A DNA stretch of 64,000 nucleotides from Oscillospiraceae bacterium (GCA_020054675.1 JAIHAL010000005.1:1-64000); one strand, 5' to 3'; shown: positions 1-8,891, counted from the first letter of the stretch. Notes: a model not told the origin generated them from the letters alone. Program-made: numbers and translations.

Positions 1-26
1 ACAAAGAAATGAAATTGAACGTTATT

Positions 27-53
27 TTCTTCGCCTAAAACGTTTTCGAAGAA
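27..53. promoter_or_regulatory. Possible LacI-type operator at window edge
   Basis: A perfect 10-bp palindrome AAAACGTTTT (37-46) lies between 7-bp inverted arms TTCTTCG (27-33) and CGAAGAA (47-53). A central CG flanked by A/T runs is typical of LacI-family operators, and a LacI-type gene ends 92 bp away. It probably serves a gene lying left of the window. The arms and the palindrome are not exactly concentric, so it could also be a chance hairpin. Confidence 0.35.
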
Positions 54-144
54 TTTTTACGCGTTATGATAAACTTGATATTATGTTCTGTGGTTTCATT
101 TATTTCGCTATGATTATAGATGCAATTTTTTGTGTTAACAGACT

Positions 145-1155
145 CTAGATGCAAGCAATATTTTTTACACTTTCGCGTTCAACAAATTCAGTGCATATTT
201 GAATTTTTGCCTTGGCATAACTTTCTGATTTGATATTGTTTACAAGCTGCCTTACCGCCATTCTGCCCATTTCTTGTTTAAACACACGAATAGTCGTCAG
301 CGGCGGTGATGATATTTCGCAAAAAGGCATATCATCAAAGCCTATTATAGAAACATCTTCAGGAATGTTGAAGCCATACTCTTTTAAAGCTTTCATCGCC
401 CCAAAAGCAATTATATCATTATCGGCAAAATAAGCCGTCGGAAGCTTTGGCTTTTTTTCAAGAAAATTGCACATATCCCGATAAGCGCCGTCCATTGTGG
501 GGAAAAGCTGCACAAAAAATTCTTCATTCGGCTTAATCCCCGCTCTTTCAAGTGCCCTCTTATATCCTTGTTCACGATAATAAAAATTTTGTATTTTAAG
601 GCTGCTTTTCAAATATCCTATTTCACTATGTCCTTTTTCTATCAAATAAGAAACTGCTTTGCATACTGAATCAGTATTATTTATAAGTACCGAATCAAAA
701 CCCATGTCCTCAAACCAACTGTCCAGCACAACTACCGGCGAAACGGCCGATTTAAATACTTTTACATCTTCTTCATCAAGTTCGGTTGCAAGCAAGAGCA
801 CTGCCGCAGTATGGTTCGAAAGCACCTCTTTGAGCAGTTCCTCAAAATCCTCGCCGCCCTTCGCAAGATTGCATATTTCGGTATTATATCCGCAGGCGCG
901 GCTCTCTTTTTCAACGCCCTCAATCAAAGATGAAAAAAACGGGCTGTCTGAAATTATAGCGCCGTTTTTCTTATAAACCACAAGTCTAATGCTCTCTATC
1001 TTTCTTTCACATAGATACCCGGCCTCTTTTGCTATCCTCATTATTTTTTCAACCGTATCCTTGTTTACACCCTTTTTACGGTTTAAAACATTTGAAACCG
1101 TAGCGGGAGAAAATCCAGAAAGCTCGCTAATTTTTTTAATATTTACCTTCACCAT
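145..1155 (-). CDS. LacI/GalR-family transcriptional regulator
   Basis: This is a sugar-responsive DNA-binding repressor of the LacI family. An N-terminal helix-turn-helix (about residues 4-50) carries the recognition segment SPATVSNVLN. The rest is a periplasmic-binding-protein-like ligand domain with typical blocks such as TAYFADNDIIAFG and VSIIGFDDMPF. Length (336 aa) is normal for the family. A GTG two codons upstream is possible, but the ATG at 1155 follows an AGAGGTGG ribosome site, so it is preferred. It is transcribed alone from a good promoter at 1173-1201, downstream of the terminated ECF/PHP operon. The effector is unknown. Possible targets are the ECF operon or the gene beyond the left edge. 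Confidence 0.93.
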   Translation of the reverse strand: MVKVNIKKISELSGFSPATVSNVLNRKKGVNKDTVEKIMRIAKEAGYLCERKIESIRLVVYKKNGAIISDSPFFSSLIEGVEKESRACGYNTEICNLAKGGEDFEELLKEVLSNHTAAVLLLATELDEEDVKVFKSAVSPVVVLDSWFEDMGFDSVLINNTDSVCKAVSYLIEKGHSEIGYLKSSLKIQNFYYREQGYKRALERAGIKPNEEFFVQLFPTMDGAYRDMCNFLEKKPKLPTAYFADNDIIAFGAMKALKEYGFNIPEDVSIIGFDDMPFCEISSPPLTTIRVFKQEMGRMAVRQLVNNIKSESYAKAKIQICTEFVERESVKNIACI

Positions 1156-1172
1156 TCCCACCTCTTTTCCAT

Positions 1173-1201
1173 TATAAATGTTTCTTGCAAATTTTTCAAG
1201 A
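1173..1201 (-). promoter_or_regulatory. Promoter of the LacI-family gene
   Basis: On the minus strand TTGAAA (1196-1201) and TATAAT (1173-1178) are separated by 17 bp, a near-consensus sigma-A promoter. It lies 18 bp upstream of the regulator's start codon. Confidence 0.75.
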
Positions 1202-1241
1202 AATTTTTAGTTTAATATTTGCATATGAATTATCAATTAAA

Positions 1242-1283
1242 TTTTTACCCCCAAGCACTTTGTTAAGCGCTTGGGGGTAAAAA
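1242..1283 (-). terminator. Terminator after ECF/PHP operon
   Basis: A 15-bp perfect stem (1242-1256 with 1269-1283, core CCCCCAAGC/GCTTGGGGG, 12-nt loop) starts 3 bp after the PHP gene stop. The A/T end of the stem supplies the U-rich part on the minus strand. Confidence 0.75.
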
Positions 1284-1286
1284 AAA

Positions 1287-2072
1287 TCATTTTTCGCTTG
1301 TTAAGACAGAAACATAATCCCCGCCAAGGGAATGGATTTTTTTTAGCGCCTTTTTCAATATACAAGCGCTTTTTACCTTAAAATCCGCTGTTTCGGAAAG
1401 CTTTATTTCAAAATCTCTATTTTTCAGAAGACATAAAAACTCGGCTGCCGTTGAAAAATCTTTTCCGAATTCATTAAAAATGCACCCGTACTGCAACGCC
1501 TGGTGTGTATCGCTTCCTGCGGCAACCGGAAGACCGATATCATTTGCAAAGGAGTAAACCTTTTCTTCCGTATCCCTTGACAAAACGGCATCTTTTCCGT
1601 TAAACTCAATAAAATCAAAATTTTTAAGATTCTCCTTATCAATATATGGAATATTTGAGCCATCCCTGAAAGGATGCGCCGCACCAAAAATTACAGGGTA
1701 TTTTTTTATTTTTTCTGCAAGCCCGCGTAAAGGCAAAAATTTTCCGTTTTCAGAAAAAGGCAGGATTTCTTCCCAAATTGCCATTATATCCTCCATTTTT
1801 CCTATAACTGTTGTATGCCCTCCTTCGGCTATATCTATTTCTATACCGGGAAAAATTTTAAGCCCATTGAAAACAAACAAATCCCCAAGCTTTTCCGAAT
1901 TGCTTTCAATATAGCGGTAAATCTCGTCAAATCCAAGGGTATTGAAATGTTCGGTAAGACATACAGCATCCAGACCTGAACTTTTAGCCTCATTAAAAAG
2001 CCAGTTTGTGTATTCCGGCGAAAAAGGCAAATGCTTTGCAAGCTTGCCATGGGTATGAAAATCTATTTTCAT
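1287..2072 (-). CDS. PHP-domain phosphoesterase
   Basis: This is a member of the polymerase-and-histidinol-phosphatase superfamily of metal-dependent phosphoesterases. The N-terminal metal motif DFHTHG follows the start, with later metal-site blocks LTEHFN, EIDIAEGGH, AAHPF and AGSDTH in the usual order. The substrate cannot be named. A start at 2093 would overlap the stop of the transporter T gene as ATGA but has no ribosome site. The ATG at 2072 sits 6 nt behind GAGGAG and begins exactly at the PHP motif, so it is preferred (261 aa). It is the last gene of the ECF operon, so it may process the imported compound or a derivative of it. That link is inferred from position only. Confidence 0.85.
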   Translation of the reverse strand: MKIDFHTHGKLAKHLPFSPEYTNWLFNEAKSSGLDAVCLTEHFNTLGFDEIYRYIESNSEKLGDLFVFNGLKIFPGIEIDIAEGGHTTVIGKMEDIMAIWEEILPFSENGKFLPLRGLAEKIKKYPVIFGAAHPFRDGSNIPYIDKENLKNFDFIEFNGKDAVLSRDTEEKVYSFANDIGLPVAAGSDTHQALQYGCIFNEFGKDFSTAAEFLCLLKNRDFEIKLSETADFKVKSACILKKALKKIHSLGGDYVSVLTSEK

Positions 2073-2089
2073 TATGTTCTCCTCTGCGT

Positions 2090-2920
2090 TCATAATTTTA
2101 TATAGGATGAAATCAGAATGCTCCCCGCAGTATAAACAAGCGAAATGAATGCAAATGCAAAATCGCCCTTTGAAAAACGCAAATGCGAAAGTTTTATCCT
2201 CCTTACCTCCGGATTTGAAAGCGAATGCCGGTAGCCTTTGAGTTCAAGCGCTTCAACCGTTGTGCGCGAACGCTTTGCTGTGCCAAGCATAAGCGGATAA
2301 AACGAAAGCATTATGATTTTTATTTGGTAAAACAAATTCTTAACCACCCAAAAACTTCCGCTTTTTTCAGGAACACGTCCCCTTAAACGATATGAAAAAA
2401 GTATGTTCTGGAACTGCTCCATAAGCACCGGCAAAATCCTGTATGAAAACGCTATGCTGAACGAAAGCTTGTCGGGACAGCCAAAATAAAGAAGCCCTGC
2501 GCAAAGCCTATCAGGGTCAAGCCCAGAAAAAACAGTTATTGACGCAAGGGATACCGTTGCCACTTTAAGCGTCAGAACCGACAAGGGAATTATCGTTGAC
2601 AAATTTCCGTCAAAAAAAAGCGAAACTATCAAAAGGTACCCTGTTTGCGAAAAAACTCCAAGACAAAAAACAAAAAGCACAAGCGGAGCCACTTTTGCAA
2701 GCCTTGTAGTTGCAGCAGCAAACATAAAAAGAAGCAAAAGCAAAACCACATTGTTTGCAAACCACGGAAAAAATCCAAAAAACAAATACCATAGCAGCAA
2801 AGTCCTCGGGTCAAGTTTTGCTATCGGCGTGTCGTCATTTCCATATGCGTTTTTAAGCACCTGGGTCCTTACATAATCTATGGAAATTTTATCTAAAATA
2901 TTTTCTGATAATTTCTTCAT
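2090..2920 (-). CDS. ecfT: ECF transporter transmembrane subunit (EcfT/CbiQ type)
   Basis: This is the energy-coupling T subunit of an ECF vitamin/micronutrient importer. It links the two ATPases to the substrate-binding S protein in the membrane. The 276-aa protein has several hydrophobic helices in its first two thirds. Its C-terminal cytoplasmic part has the charged coupling segments with A-R-G-like signatures (RLRGRVPEK, ALELKGYRH) that contact the ATPases. It overlaps the upstream ATPase gene by 4 bp and the downstream region by ATGA, so translation is coupled. Other CbiQ-family proteins look the same at this level. The two-ATPase, one-S context supports a dedicated (group I type) ECF system. 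Confidence 0.9.
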   Translation of the reverse strand: MKKLSENILDKISIDYVRTQVLKNAYGNDDTPIAKLDPRTLLLWYLFFGFFPWFANNVVLLLLLFMFAAATTRLAKVAPLVLFVFCLGVFSQTGYLLIVSLFFDGNLSTIIPLSVLTLKVATVSLASITVFSGLDPDRLCAGLLYFGCPDKLSFSIAFSYRILPVLMEQFQNILFSYRLRGRVPEKSGSFWVVKNLFYQIKIIMLSFYPLMLGTAKRSRTTVEALELKGYRHSLSNPEVRRIKLSHLRFSKGDFAFAFISLVYTAGSILISSYIKL

Positions 2921-3753
2921 ATTGCCAAGACTTCCTCCCTTTCCCGCAAAAACAAATCCGCAAATTCCTTTGGGTTTAAAGTCTGTGCGCCAAAAAGCCT
3001 CTTGCCGAGAGTATAAATTTCAGGAGGCATTATTCCTACCTTTTCAAGAACAAACTCATCTTCAAAAATTTCCGTGCAAGTCCCGTCGGCAGCAATTCGT
3101 CCTTCATGCAGGACTATGACCCTGTCCGCCCATTCGGCAACAAGCTGCATATCATGCGTTGCAACAATTGCAGTTTCAGTTTTTGAGCAAATGCTGTTGA
3201 GAGCTTCTATAACTTCCGTCCTTGTGGCAATATCAAGATTCGCGGTGGGCTCATCAAGCAGAAGCACGGACGGATTAAGCGCAATGCCTATGGCAAGCGA
3301 CGCACGCCTCATCTGACCGCCGGAAAGAAGTCTGGCATCTTTGTTTTCAAGTCCTTTTAGGCTGAACATTTCAATCAGTTCAAGCGCTTTGCTTTTATAG
3401 TCCGGAATTTTCCTCTCCCTCATTGCATATTCAATATCATCCCCAACGGATTCTCCTATGAACATTTCTTCGGGATTTTGATAAACAAGAGAAACATATT
3501 TTGCTGTTTCCTCAGGCTTTTTGGATGTGATTTCTTCCCCGCAGACATAAATCCTTCCGCCGTAAGGCTTTATGAAGCCGCAAATAAGCTTTAAAAGAGT
3601 TGATTTTCCGGCGCCGTTTGAGCCAATAAGCGCAACTTTTTCCCCTTTATGGATGTTAAGGTCAAGTCCGTCAAAAATTTTTGGATTTTTATCTTTTATG
3701 CCCCTATATTCCGCGCTGACATTTTCAAAGCAAACAGCCTTAGGCGGATTCAA
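2917..3753 (-). CDS. ecfA: ECF transporter ATP-binding subunit (first of two by position)
   Basis: This is an ABC ATPase that powers the ECF importer. Visible motifs are Walker A GSNGAGKST near residue 43, signature LSGGQ near residue 143, Walker B VLLLDEPTANLD and the switch ATHD. Length is 278 aa, normal for EcfA. It overlaps both neighbours by 4 bp. The pairing with a second, different ATPase encoded next door fits the heterodimeric EcfA-EcfA' arrangement. Confidence 0.93.
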   Translation of the reverse strand: MNPPKAVCFENVSAEYRGIKDKNPKIFDGLDLNIHKGEKVALIGSNGAGKSTLLKLICGFIKPYGGRIYVCGEEITSKKPEETAKYVSLVYQNPEEMFIGESVGDDIEYAMRERKIPDYKSKALELIEMFSLKGLENKDARLLSGGQMRRASLAIGIALNPSVLLLDEPTANLDIATRTEVIEALNSICSKTETAIVATHDMQLVAEWADRVIVLHEGRIAADGTCTEIFEDEFVLEKVGIMPPEIYTLGKRLFGAQTLNPKEFADLFLREREEVLAI

Positions 3754-4628
3754 AAAAATCCTGAACGGTTTTTTATGTCTGCCGCTTCCGAAATCTTTAT
3801 TCGTGAAAAAAATTTCACCCCGTCCTCAACTGTAACAGGCAAATTTTCACTTTCAGGCAAAATCCCTTTTTCCATTAAAATTTTTGCGGCAATTGCTGTC
3901 TGCGGAGGAAAAATATTTCTGTTTTCAAGTTCATCCACCCTTGAAAGAGCCTGCTTTGCCGGAAGCTTCCAAATCACCCTCCCCTTGTCAAGCAGCACCG
4001 CATTTTTGCAGTATTTTGCTATATACTCGGTGTGGTGTTCTATGGTGATTATTGTTTTCCCAAATTCGGAATTAAGAATTTTCAGCGCTTCGTATATCCC
4101 ATTTGCATGCAGCGGGTCAAGCTGTGATGCCGGTTCGTCAAGAATTAAAACATCAGGATTCAGAGCAAGCGCTCCCGCAAGGGCAAGCAAATGCTTTTGC
4201 CCTCCGGAAAGCTGCCATATGTAATCGAATGCTTTATTTGCAAGACCGACCGCTTCAAGGGCCCGTATTCCTCTTTCCCTGTAATCGCTCATGGCATAAT
4301 TAAGGCATGAAAATGATGCATCATCCAAAACAGTCGGCCGTACTATTTGATTTTCAAAATCCTGATAGACATACCCGACCTTCATTGCAAGCTCGCTTAT
4401 ATCATGTTCAACGGTATTAAGTCCGCAAACTTCAACGCTTCCGCTGTAATCACCGTCAAAAAAATGCGGGATAAGCCCGTTTATGGCTTTGCAGAGCGTG
4501 GATTTTCCGCTGCCGTTGCTGCCCATGACAGCAATAAAATCACCTTTTTCAATTTCAAGCTCAATCCCGTTCAAAACATATCCCTTCATTCCGGGATATG
4601 CAAATTTGAGTCCGTTTATTCTTATCAT
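3750..4628 (-). CDS. ecfA: ECF transporter ATP-binding subunit (second)
   Basis: This is the partner ABC ATPase of the ECF importer, 292 aa. It shows Walker A GSNGSGKST, signature LSGGQ, Walker B VLILDEPASQLD and switch TIEHH. The start overlaps the S-component stop as ATGA. The C-terminal extension beyond the ABC core (about residues 230-292) is also seen in many ECF ATPases. Two adjacent distinct ATPases argue for a heterodimer. Confidence 0.93.
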   Translation of the reverse strand: MIRINGLKFAYPGMKGYVLNGIELEIEKGDFIAVMGSNGSGKSTLCKAINGLIPHFFDGDYSGSVEVCGLNTVEHDISELAMKVGYVYQDFENQIVRPTVLDDASFSCLNYAMSDYRERGIRALEAVGLANKAFDYIWQLSGGQKHLLALAGALALNPDVLILDEPASQLDPLHANGIYEALKILNSEFGKTIITIEHHTEYIAKYCKNAVLLDKGRVIWKLPAKQALSRVDELENRNIFPPQTAIAAKILMEKGILPESENLPVTVEDGVKFFSRIKISEAADIKNRSGFF

Positions 4629-5485
4629 TGCCCTGCCCCTCTTTTGGAGCTTTCAAAATTCCGTTTTATTGCCGCAATTGCCACAGCCAATACAATAAAT
4701 CCTATAAAAATTCCGGCAGCATACGCAGGCCCGCTTTCAGCCCAATCGGCTTCCCAATCCACAAGCTCAAAACCGCTTTCGGAAAGAATTTCAAAAAGCG
4801 CCGCCGCACCAAATCCTAAAATGCTTAAAACAGCTACTTTCGGAGTAAAAAGCTTCTCTCCTCCGAATGCAGTTTTTTCATCCCTTGGCTTCATTCCAAG
4901 CAAAGGCTCTATTTTCCCGTAAAGTTTAGGCACAAGATACATTGTAGGAAGCATGCAGAACAAAATCCCTGAAAACAGCACATCATTTAAAAATGAAAAG
5001 CCTTCCGTAAAAAACACGCTTTCAGGAAGCCCCGGAACAGCCTCAAAATCCTCAACCGCAAGAACAACCTTCAAAATATCGACAATGCAGCCCATGCCTT
5101 GCTGCAAAATCACACCGAATATTGCCGCAAATCCTACCATTTTCCTGTCAAGAGGATTTCTTACCATTCTTCCGGCAACATAAACTCCAATTGTCACCGT
5201 CAAGAATTTTTCAACTTCGCCAAGCCCGCCAAACTGTCCCAGCATGATTTCGCTGAATACAAGCTCCCCGGTAGCCGCGCCGAGCGCCGCTGAAAGAGGA
5301 CTTAAAAGCATTGCAAGCGACAACGGGATAAAAAGAAAATACTCAACCGAAAATTCAACAATTCCGACATGAAAAGATGGTATGAGTTCCGTAAAAAGCG
5401 TGGCTATACCGTAAATTGACATGGACAGCACAAAAACCATCATTTTTTGCGCCTGCCCCATACTGCTGTTTGAACTCAAAGACAT
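4625..5485 (-). CDS. ECF transporter substrate-binding S component, substrate unknown
   Basis: This membrane protein is the presumed substrate-capturing component of the ECF importer. It has about six or more hydrophobic segments. It is long (286 aa) compared with the usual 170-220 aa S component because of an extended C-terminal half, where the last hydrophobic segment contains a GIFIGFIVLA stretch. I cannot assign it to a named vitamin family. The ATG at 5485 follows GGAGG (8 nt) and is preferred over an upstream ATG at 5524. It is the first gene of a five-gene operon S-A-A-T-PHP. No recognisable riboswitch precedes it, so the substrate cannot be inferred from leader RNA. Confidence 0.75.
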   Translation of the reverse strand: MSLSSNSSMGQAQKMMVFVLSMSIYGIATLFTELIPSFHVGIVEFSVEYFLFIPLSLAMLLSPLSAALGAATGELVFSEIMLGQFGGLGEVEKFLTVTIGVYVAGRMVRNPLDRKMVGFAAIFGVILQQGMGCIVDILKVVLAVEDFEAVPGLPESVFFTEGFSFLNDVLFSGILFCMLPTMYLVPKLYGKIEPLLGMKPRDEKTAFGGEKLFTPKVAVLSILGFGAAALFEILSESGFELVDWEADWAESGPAYAAGIFIGFIVLAVAIAAIKRNFESSKRGAGQ

Positions 5486-5572
5486 AACAATACCTCCGTT
5501 TTCCTTATTTGCTTTTGCAAGCAAAATGTTACAGGAGGATGTTGTAATTTAAATCAAATTTATGTAATCAGC

Positions 5573-5611
5573 AAGTAAATTTTCATATTGTTGTTTTATG
5601 AAAATTTACTT
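5573..5611. repeat. A/T-rich inverted repeat upstream of ECF operon
   Basis: Perfect 14-bp arms AAGTAAATTTTCAT (5573-5586) and ATGAAAATTTACTT (5598-5611) are separated by 11 bp. The repeat lies between the HAD terminator and the ECF operon start. It could be an operator or part of a leader hairpin; no known regulator motif was recognised. Confidence 0.5.
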
Positions 5612-5643
5612 TCACAAAAAAGAAGCCCGCCGGAAAACGGCGG
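5612..5643 (-). terminator. Terminator after tmcAL-HAD pair
   Basis: The stem CCGCCG/CGGCGG (5627-5632 with 5638-5643) has a 5-nt loop. On the minus strand it is followed by a CTTCTTTTTT run. It begins 2 bp after the HAD gene stop. Confidence 0.85.
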
Positions 5644-5644
5644 T

Positions 5645-6283
5645 TTAAAGCAATTCATCATACCCGAAAACATATCTGTCGCAGTATTTTTTTATTTCCT
5701 CCATATCAAAATGGGCGGATTTGTCATATATCCCAACCACTTCAAATCCGGCGGATTTTGCGGTCTTTACGGAATGCAGGGCATCCTCGAAAACCGCAAC
5801 CTCTCCAACGCTTTTCCCAAGCATCTCAGCAGATTTAAGGTAGATATCCGGCTCCTCCTTGCCCTTTCCAACATCGGCGCAGGTGAGAACAAATTCAAAA
5901 TAATCGTAAACTTTAAGTCTTTTTAAAGCAATTTCGGCGAGTTCACGGTGCGTTGCCGTAGCAATGCACATCTTTACCTTATTTTCCCTTTGCTTTTGAA
6001 GAAATTCCGGAACAAACGGCTTTAACTCAATCACATGGCGGTATTTTTCATCAACCATTTCGCGTATGCGGTCCATGACCTGCTCAACGGTCATAGGCAG
6101 GGAAAATTCCCTTACAAAATACTCCGCAGATTGGGTAAAGCTCAATGTTTTCATTACATCTGCAAGACCATCAGGCGGAAGTATATTATTTTCCGCCAGA
6201 AACTCTATATCTATGTTTTCCCATGCAGGCATGGAGTCAAGAATCGTCCCGTCCAAATCAAAAATAATTCCTTTGTATTTCAA
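5645..6283 (-). CDS. HAD-superfamily phosphatase, beta-phosphoglucomutase-like
   Basis: This is a cytosolic phosphatase or phosphomutase of HAD subfamily I. Motif I is FDLDGTILDS at residues 9-18. It has a helical cap, motif II around IATATHRE, the conserved lysine near GKGKEEPD, and motif IV VFEDALHSV. Length (212 aa) suits small sugar-phosphate or nucleotide phosphatases of the PGMB/Gph group; the substrate is not determinable. It overlaps tmcAL by 4 bp and is followed by a strong terminator, so the two genes form an operon. Confidence 0.87.
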   Translation of the reverse strand: MKYKGIIFDLDGTILDSMPAWENIDIEFLAENNILPPDGLADVMKTLSFTQSAEYFVREFSLPMTVEQVMDRIREMVDEKYRHVIELKPFVPEFLQKQRENKVKMCIATATHRELAEIALKRLKVYDYFEFVLTCADVGKGKEEPDIYLKSAEMLGKSVGEVAVFEDALHSVKTAKSAGFEVVGIYDKSAHFDMEEIKKYCDRYVFGYDELL

Positions 6284-7485
6284 GGCTTAAACTCCTGTTC
6301 TGTTTTTTTGATTTTTATTGTGTACTCCCTCCCGCAGGCCTGAATTTTTGGCAGTGAAAGAGCATATATATCTGTGGCAAGGGCTTCAAGCTCGGAAAAA
6401 AGCTTTGTATCGGGATTTATTTTGGAAAGGCGCAAAAGAGAGGTATCTATTGGAATTAAAGAGGTTTTTTGAGCTTTTTTAATTATCTGGACTCCAGCAT
6501 CGTTTACCGCAAGCACCCTTGCATAAGGCGGAAAAATTTTCATATGCTCCTTTTTAATCCCCAAAAGAGCGCAAAGCAGTATCCTCCTTATCTTGGCAAG
6601 CGGATAACGCTTTGTCTTTATCAAAAACATAAGCTCATCAAGGCTTTTTGCTGATTTGGCGCCGGAAAATATCCGATGTTCAAATCCGTGGAATACATCG
6701 GGAATGCTTGAAATTTCATCCGGCGTCATTGAACGCAGTTTATATAATATCGGCTTTTCAAGATTTATTATATCCGATATTTCTCCCGCATTAAAACATT
6801 TTTTTAAAGTTTCGGCAGTTTTTTGCGGAACAAAACGCACATAATCATCCTGCTTTCTTACAAGGCTCCTTACAAACGAAGCGGAAGCTATCTCCCCGGA
6901 AGCATCCATGCTGTCGTGCATTGCTTCCTTGCGCGGAATTGTCATAGGCTTTATTCCGCTTTCAAAAAAATCAAGCGCTTTTAAATATTCTATTCCCAAT
7001 AGATTATTAGGGTGCGAAAAAACATCAGAAACTTCCTCGCCAAATTTTTCATGAGCAAGCCTTTGCATTGCCAATGGGTATGGGGTTCCGTCTTCAAGCA
7101 GATTTTTTAATTCCGCCGAATTTGAAAGGCTTTTTGATGCAAACGCCGCCGAATAAAGCTTTTCGATATCACCGCATTCGCTGCCAAAAGATATTCCGTC
7201 AACACATCCGAGCGAATGAAGTATGGAAACGGCTCCCTTTGCAAAAAATTCAGCCGAAGAAAGCACATAAGGCGTCGGAAGTTCAATTACTAAATCGACA
7301 CCGCAGCTTACCGCAATTTCGGCGCGCTTAAATTTGTCTATTATTGCCGTATCCCCACGCTGCACATAATTCCCCGACATTACGGCAACTATATGTGTAG
7401 CGCCGTTATTTCTGGTTTCTTTTATCTGGTGCAGGTGGCCGTTATGAAAAGGATTGTATTCCGCCACTATCCCAAAAATTCTCAT
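6280..7485 (-). CDS. tmcAL: tRNA(Met) cytidine acetate ligase TmcAL
   Basis: This enzyme uses ATP and acetate to acetylate the wobble cytidine C34 of elongator tRNA-Met (the former YlbM/DUF795 family). The N-terminus has the nucleotidyltransferase signature EYNPFHNGH (residues 9-17) and the conserved block VMSGNYVQRGD. Length (401 aa) is typical. It is followed by a HAD phosphatase with a 4-bp overlap. It is divergent from ackA, which makes or consumes acetate, the same small substrate. The functional tie is suggestive only. Confidence 0.92.
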   Translation of the reverse strand: MRIFGIVAEYNPFHNGHLHQIKETRNNGATHIVAVMSGNYVQRGDTAIIDKFKRAEIAVSCGVDLVIELPTPYVLSSAEFFAKGAVSILHSLGCVDGISFGSECGDIEKLYSAAFASKSLSNSAELKNLLEDGTPYPLAMQRLAHEKFGEEVSDVFSHPNNLLGIEYLKALDFFESGIKPMTIPRKEAMHDSMDASGEIASASFVRSLVRKQDDYVRFVPQKTAETLKKCFNAGEISDIINLEKPILYKLRSMTPDEISSIPDVFHGFEHRIFSGAKSAKSLDELMFLIKTKRYPLAKIRRILLCALLGIKKEHMKIFPPYARVLAVNDAGVQIIKKAQKTSLIPIDTSLLRLSKINPDTKLFSELEALATDIYALSLPKIQACGREYTIKIKKTEQEFKP

Positions 7486-7606
7486 CCATTCCCTCCTCGA
7501 CTTCTGTGCTGCTTTATTTTCATTAGTAATTATATCCTCTTAAATACATATTGTAAAGCATAAAGCTCTATATGTATGTAAAAATAACAAAGTTAAGCTC
7601 AAATAC

Positions 7607-7638
7607 TTGATTTTTATGAGATTTTGTAATAATATAAT
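7607..7638 (+). promoter_or_regulatory. Likely ackA promoter region
   Basis: A consensus -10 TATAAT is at 7633-7638. The best-looking -35, TTGATT (7607-7612), is 20 bp away, longer than ideal, so the -35 assignment is weak. The ackA ribosome site GAGGGG (7673-7678) is also unusually far, 13 nt, from the ATG. Confidence 0.4.
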
Positions 7639-7691
7639 AACGGTGTGTTGCAAAAAAGCAATAAAATTTTTCGAGGGGATTGTAAAACACA

Positions 7692-8891
7692 ATGAAAATT
7701 TTGGTTATCAATGCGGGAAGCTCTTCACTTAAATATCAGCTTATCGATATGGATGACGAGGGCGTAATCGCAAAAGGAAACTGCGACAGAATAGGCGTAG
7801 GCGGGCATATCTGCCACAAGACCTGCGACGGAAGGGTGCTTGATGAGGACTGCAGTTTTCCGACTCATACCGAAGCGTTCCAAAAGCTTGTGGAAACACT
7901 GGTTCACGGAGATGCGGCGGTAATTAAGGATATAAGTGAAATATCGGCAATAGGTCACAGAATAGTGCAGGGGGCTGAACTCTTTTCGGAGTCAACAATC
8001 GTAACTGATGATGTAATCAACAAAATTGAAAGCATTTCAGATTTGGCTCCTTTGCATAACCCAGCCCACGTTTTGGCGCTCAGGGCCTGCAAAAAGGTTT
8101 TCGGCGATATTCCTCAGGTGGTTGTTTTCGACACTGCTTTCCATCAGACAATGCCGCCAAGAGCTTACATGTACGGCATTCCTTATGAATATTATGAGAA
8201 ATATCATGTCCGCAAATACGGCTTCCACGGAACATCACACAGATATGTCACAGGTGAGCTTGCAAGGCTTATCGGCAAAGACATAAAGGATTTGAAAATC
8301 ATCTCCTGCCATCTTGGCAACGGCTCATCAATCTGTTGCGTAAACGGCGGAAAATCCGTTGATACCTCCATGGGATTCACTCCCCTTGACGGACTTATAA
8401 TGGGCACACGTTCCGGTTCGGTGGATGCATCCGTAGTTACCTTCCTTGCCGAAAAGGAAAAAATCAGCGCAAAGGAAATGAGCGATTTGCTCAACAAAAA
8501 ATCCGGATATCTTGGAATTTCAGGAATTTCAAGCGATAACCGCGACATTACCGCCGCATGCGAACAGGGTCATGAACGCGCAAAGCTTGTTTTGGATATC
8601 CAGCGCTACCAGATTAAAAAGTATATCGGGGCGTATACCGCTGTAATGAACGGTCTTGATGCTGTCATTTTCACAGGCGGAATCGGCGAAAATGCATGGG
8701 ATTTAAGAGAAACCGTATGTTCTGACATGGAATTTTTCGGAATTAAAATAGACAAAGAAAAGAACAAGGCGCAGAATGGAAAACTTGCAAACATTTCCGC
8801 TCCTGATGCAAGGGTCCAATGCTGGATTGTTCCCACAAACGAAGAGCTTTTGATTGCAAGAGATACATTGGCTTTGATTTCAAAAAAATAA
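7692..8891 (+). CDS. ackA: Acetate kinase
   Basis: This enzyme interconverts acetyl phosphate + ADP and acetate + ATP, the ATP-yielding last step of acetate fermentation. It opens with MKILVINAGSSSLKYQL, has FHGTSHRYV near residue 180, the nucleotide block HLGNGSSICCV and the C-terminal FTGGIGENAWDLR. Length (399 aa) matches the family. No pta gene is beside it in this window. A DUF4190 gene follows after 46 bp and a terminator closes the pair, so co-transcription is likely. Confidence 0.98.
   Translation: MKILVINAGSSSLKYQLIDMDDEGVIAKGNCDRIGVGGHICHKTCDGRVLDEDCSFPTHTEAFQKLVETLVHGDAAVIKDISEISAIGHRIVQGAELFSESTIVTDDVINKIESISDLAPLHNPAHVLALRACKKVFGDIPQVVVFDTAFHQTMPPRAYMYGIPYEYYEKYHVRKYGFHGTSHRYVTGELARLIGKDIKDLKIISCHLGNGSSICCVNGGKSVDTSMGFTPLDGLIMGTRSGSVDASVVTFLAEKEKISAKEMSDLLNKKSGYLGISGISSDNRDITAACEQGHERAKLVLDIQRYQIKKYIGAYTAVMNGLDAVIFTGGIGENAWDLRETVCSDMEFFGIKIDKEKNKAQNGKLANISAPDARVQCWIVPTNEELLIARDTLALISKK

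Noticed and set aside
3649-4922. Several plus-strand frames of up to 191 aa across the ECF operon
   Set aside because: They are antisense to well-supported ATPase and S-component genes with intact motifs and coupled overlaps.
5486-5644. A vitamin riboswitch before the ECF operon
   Set aside because: The leader has a simple A/T-rich inverted repeat but none of the conserved cores of FMN, TPP, cobalamin or other vitamin riboswitches that I can recognise.
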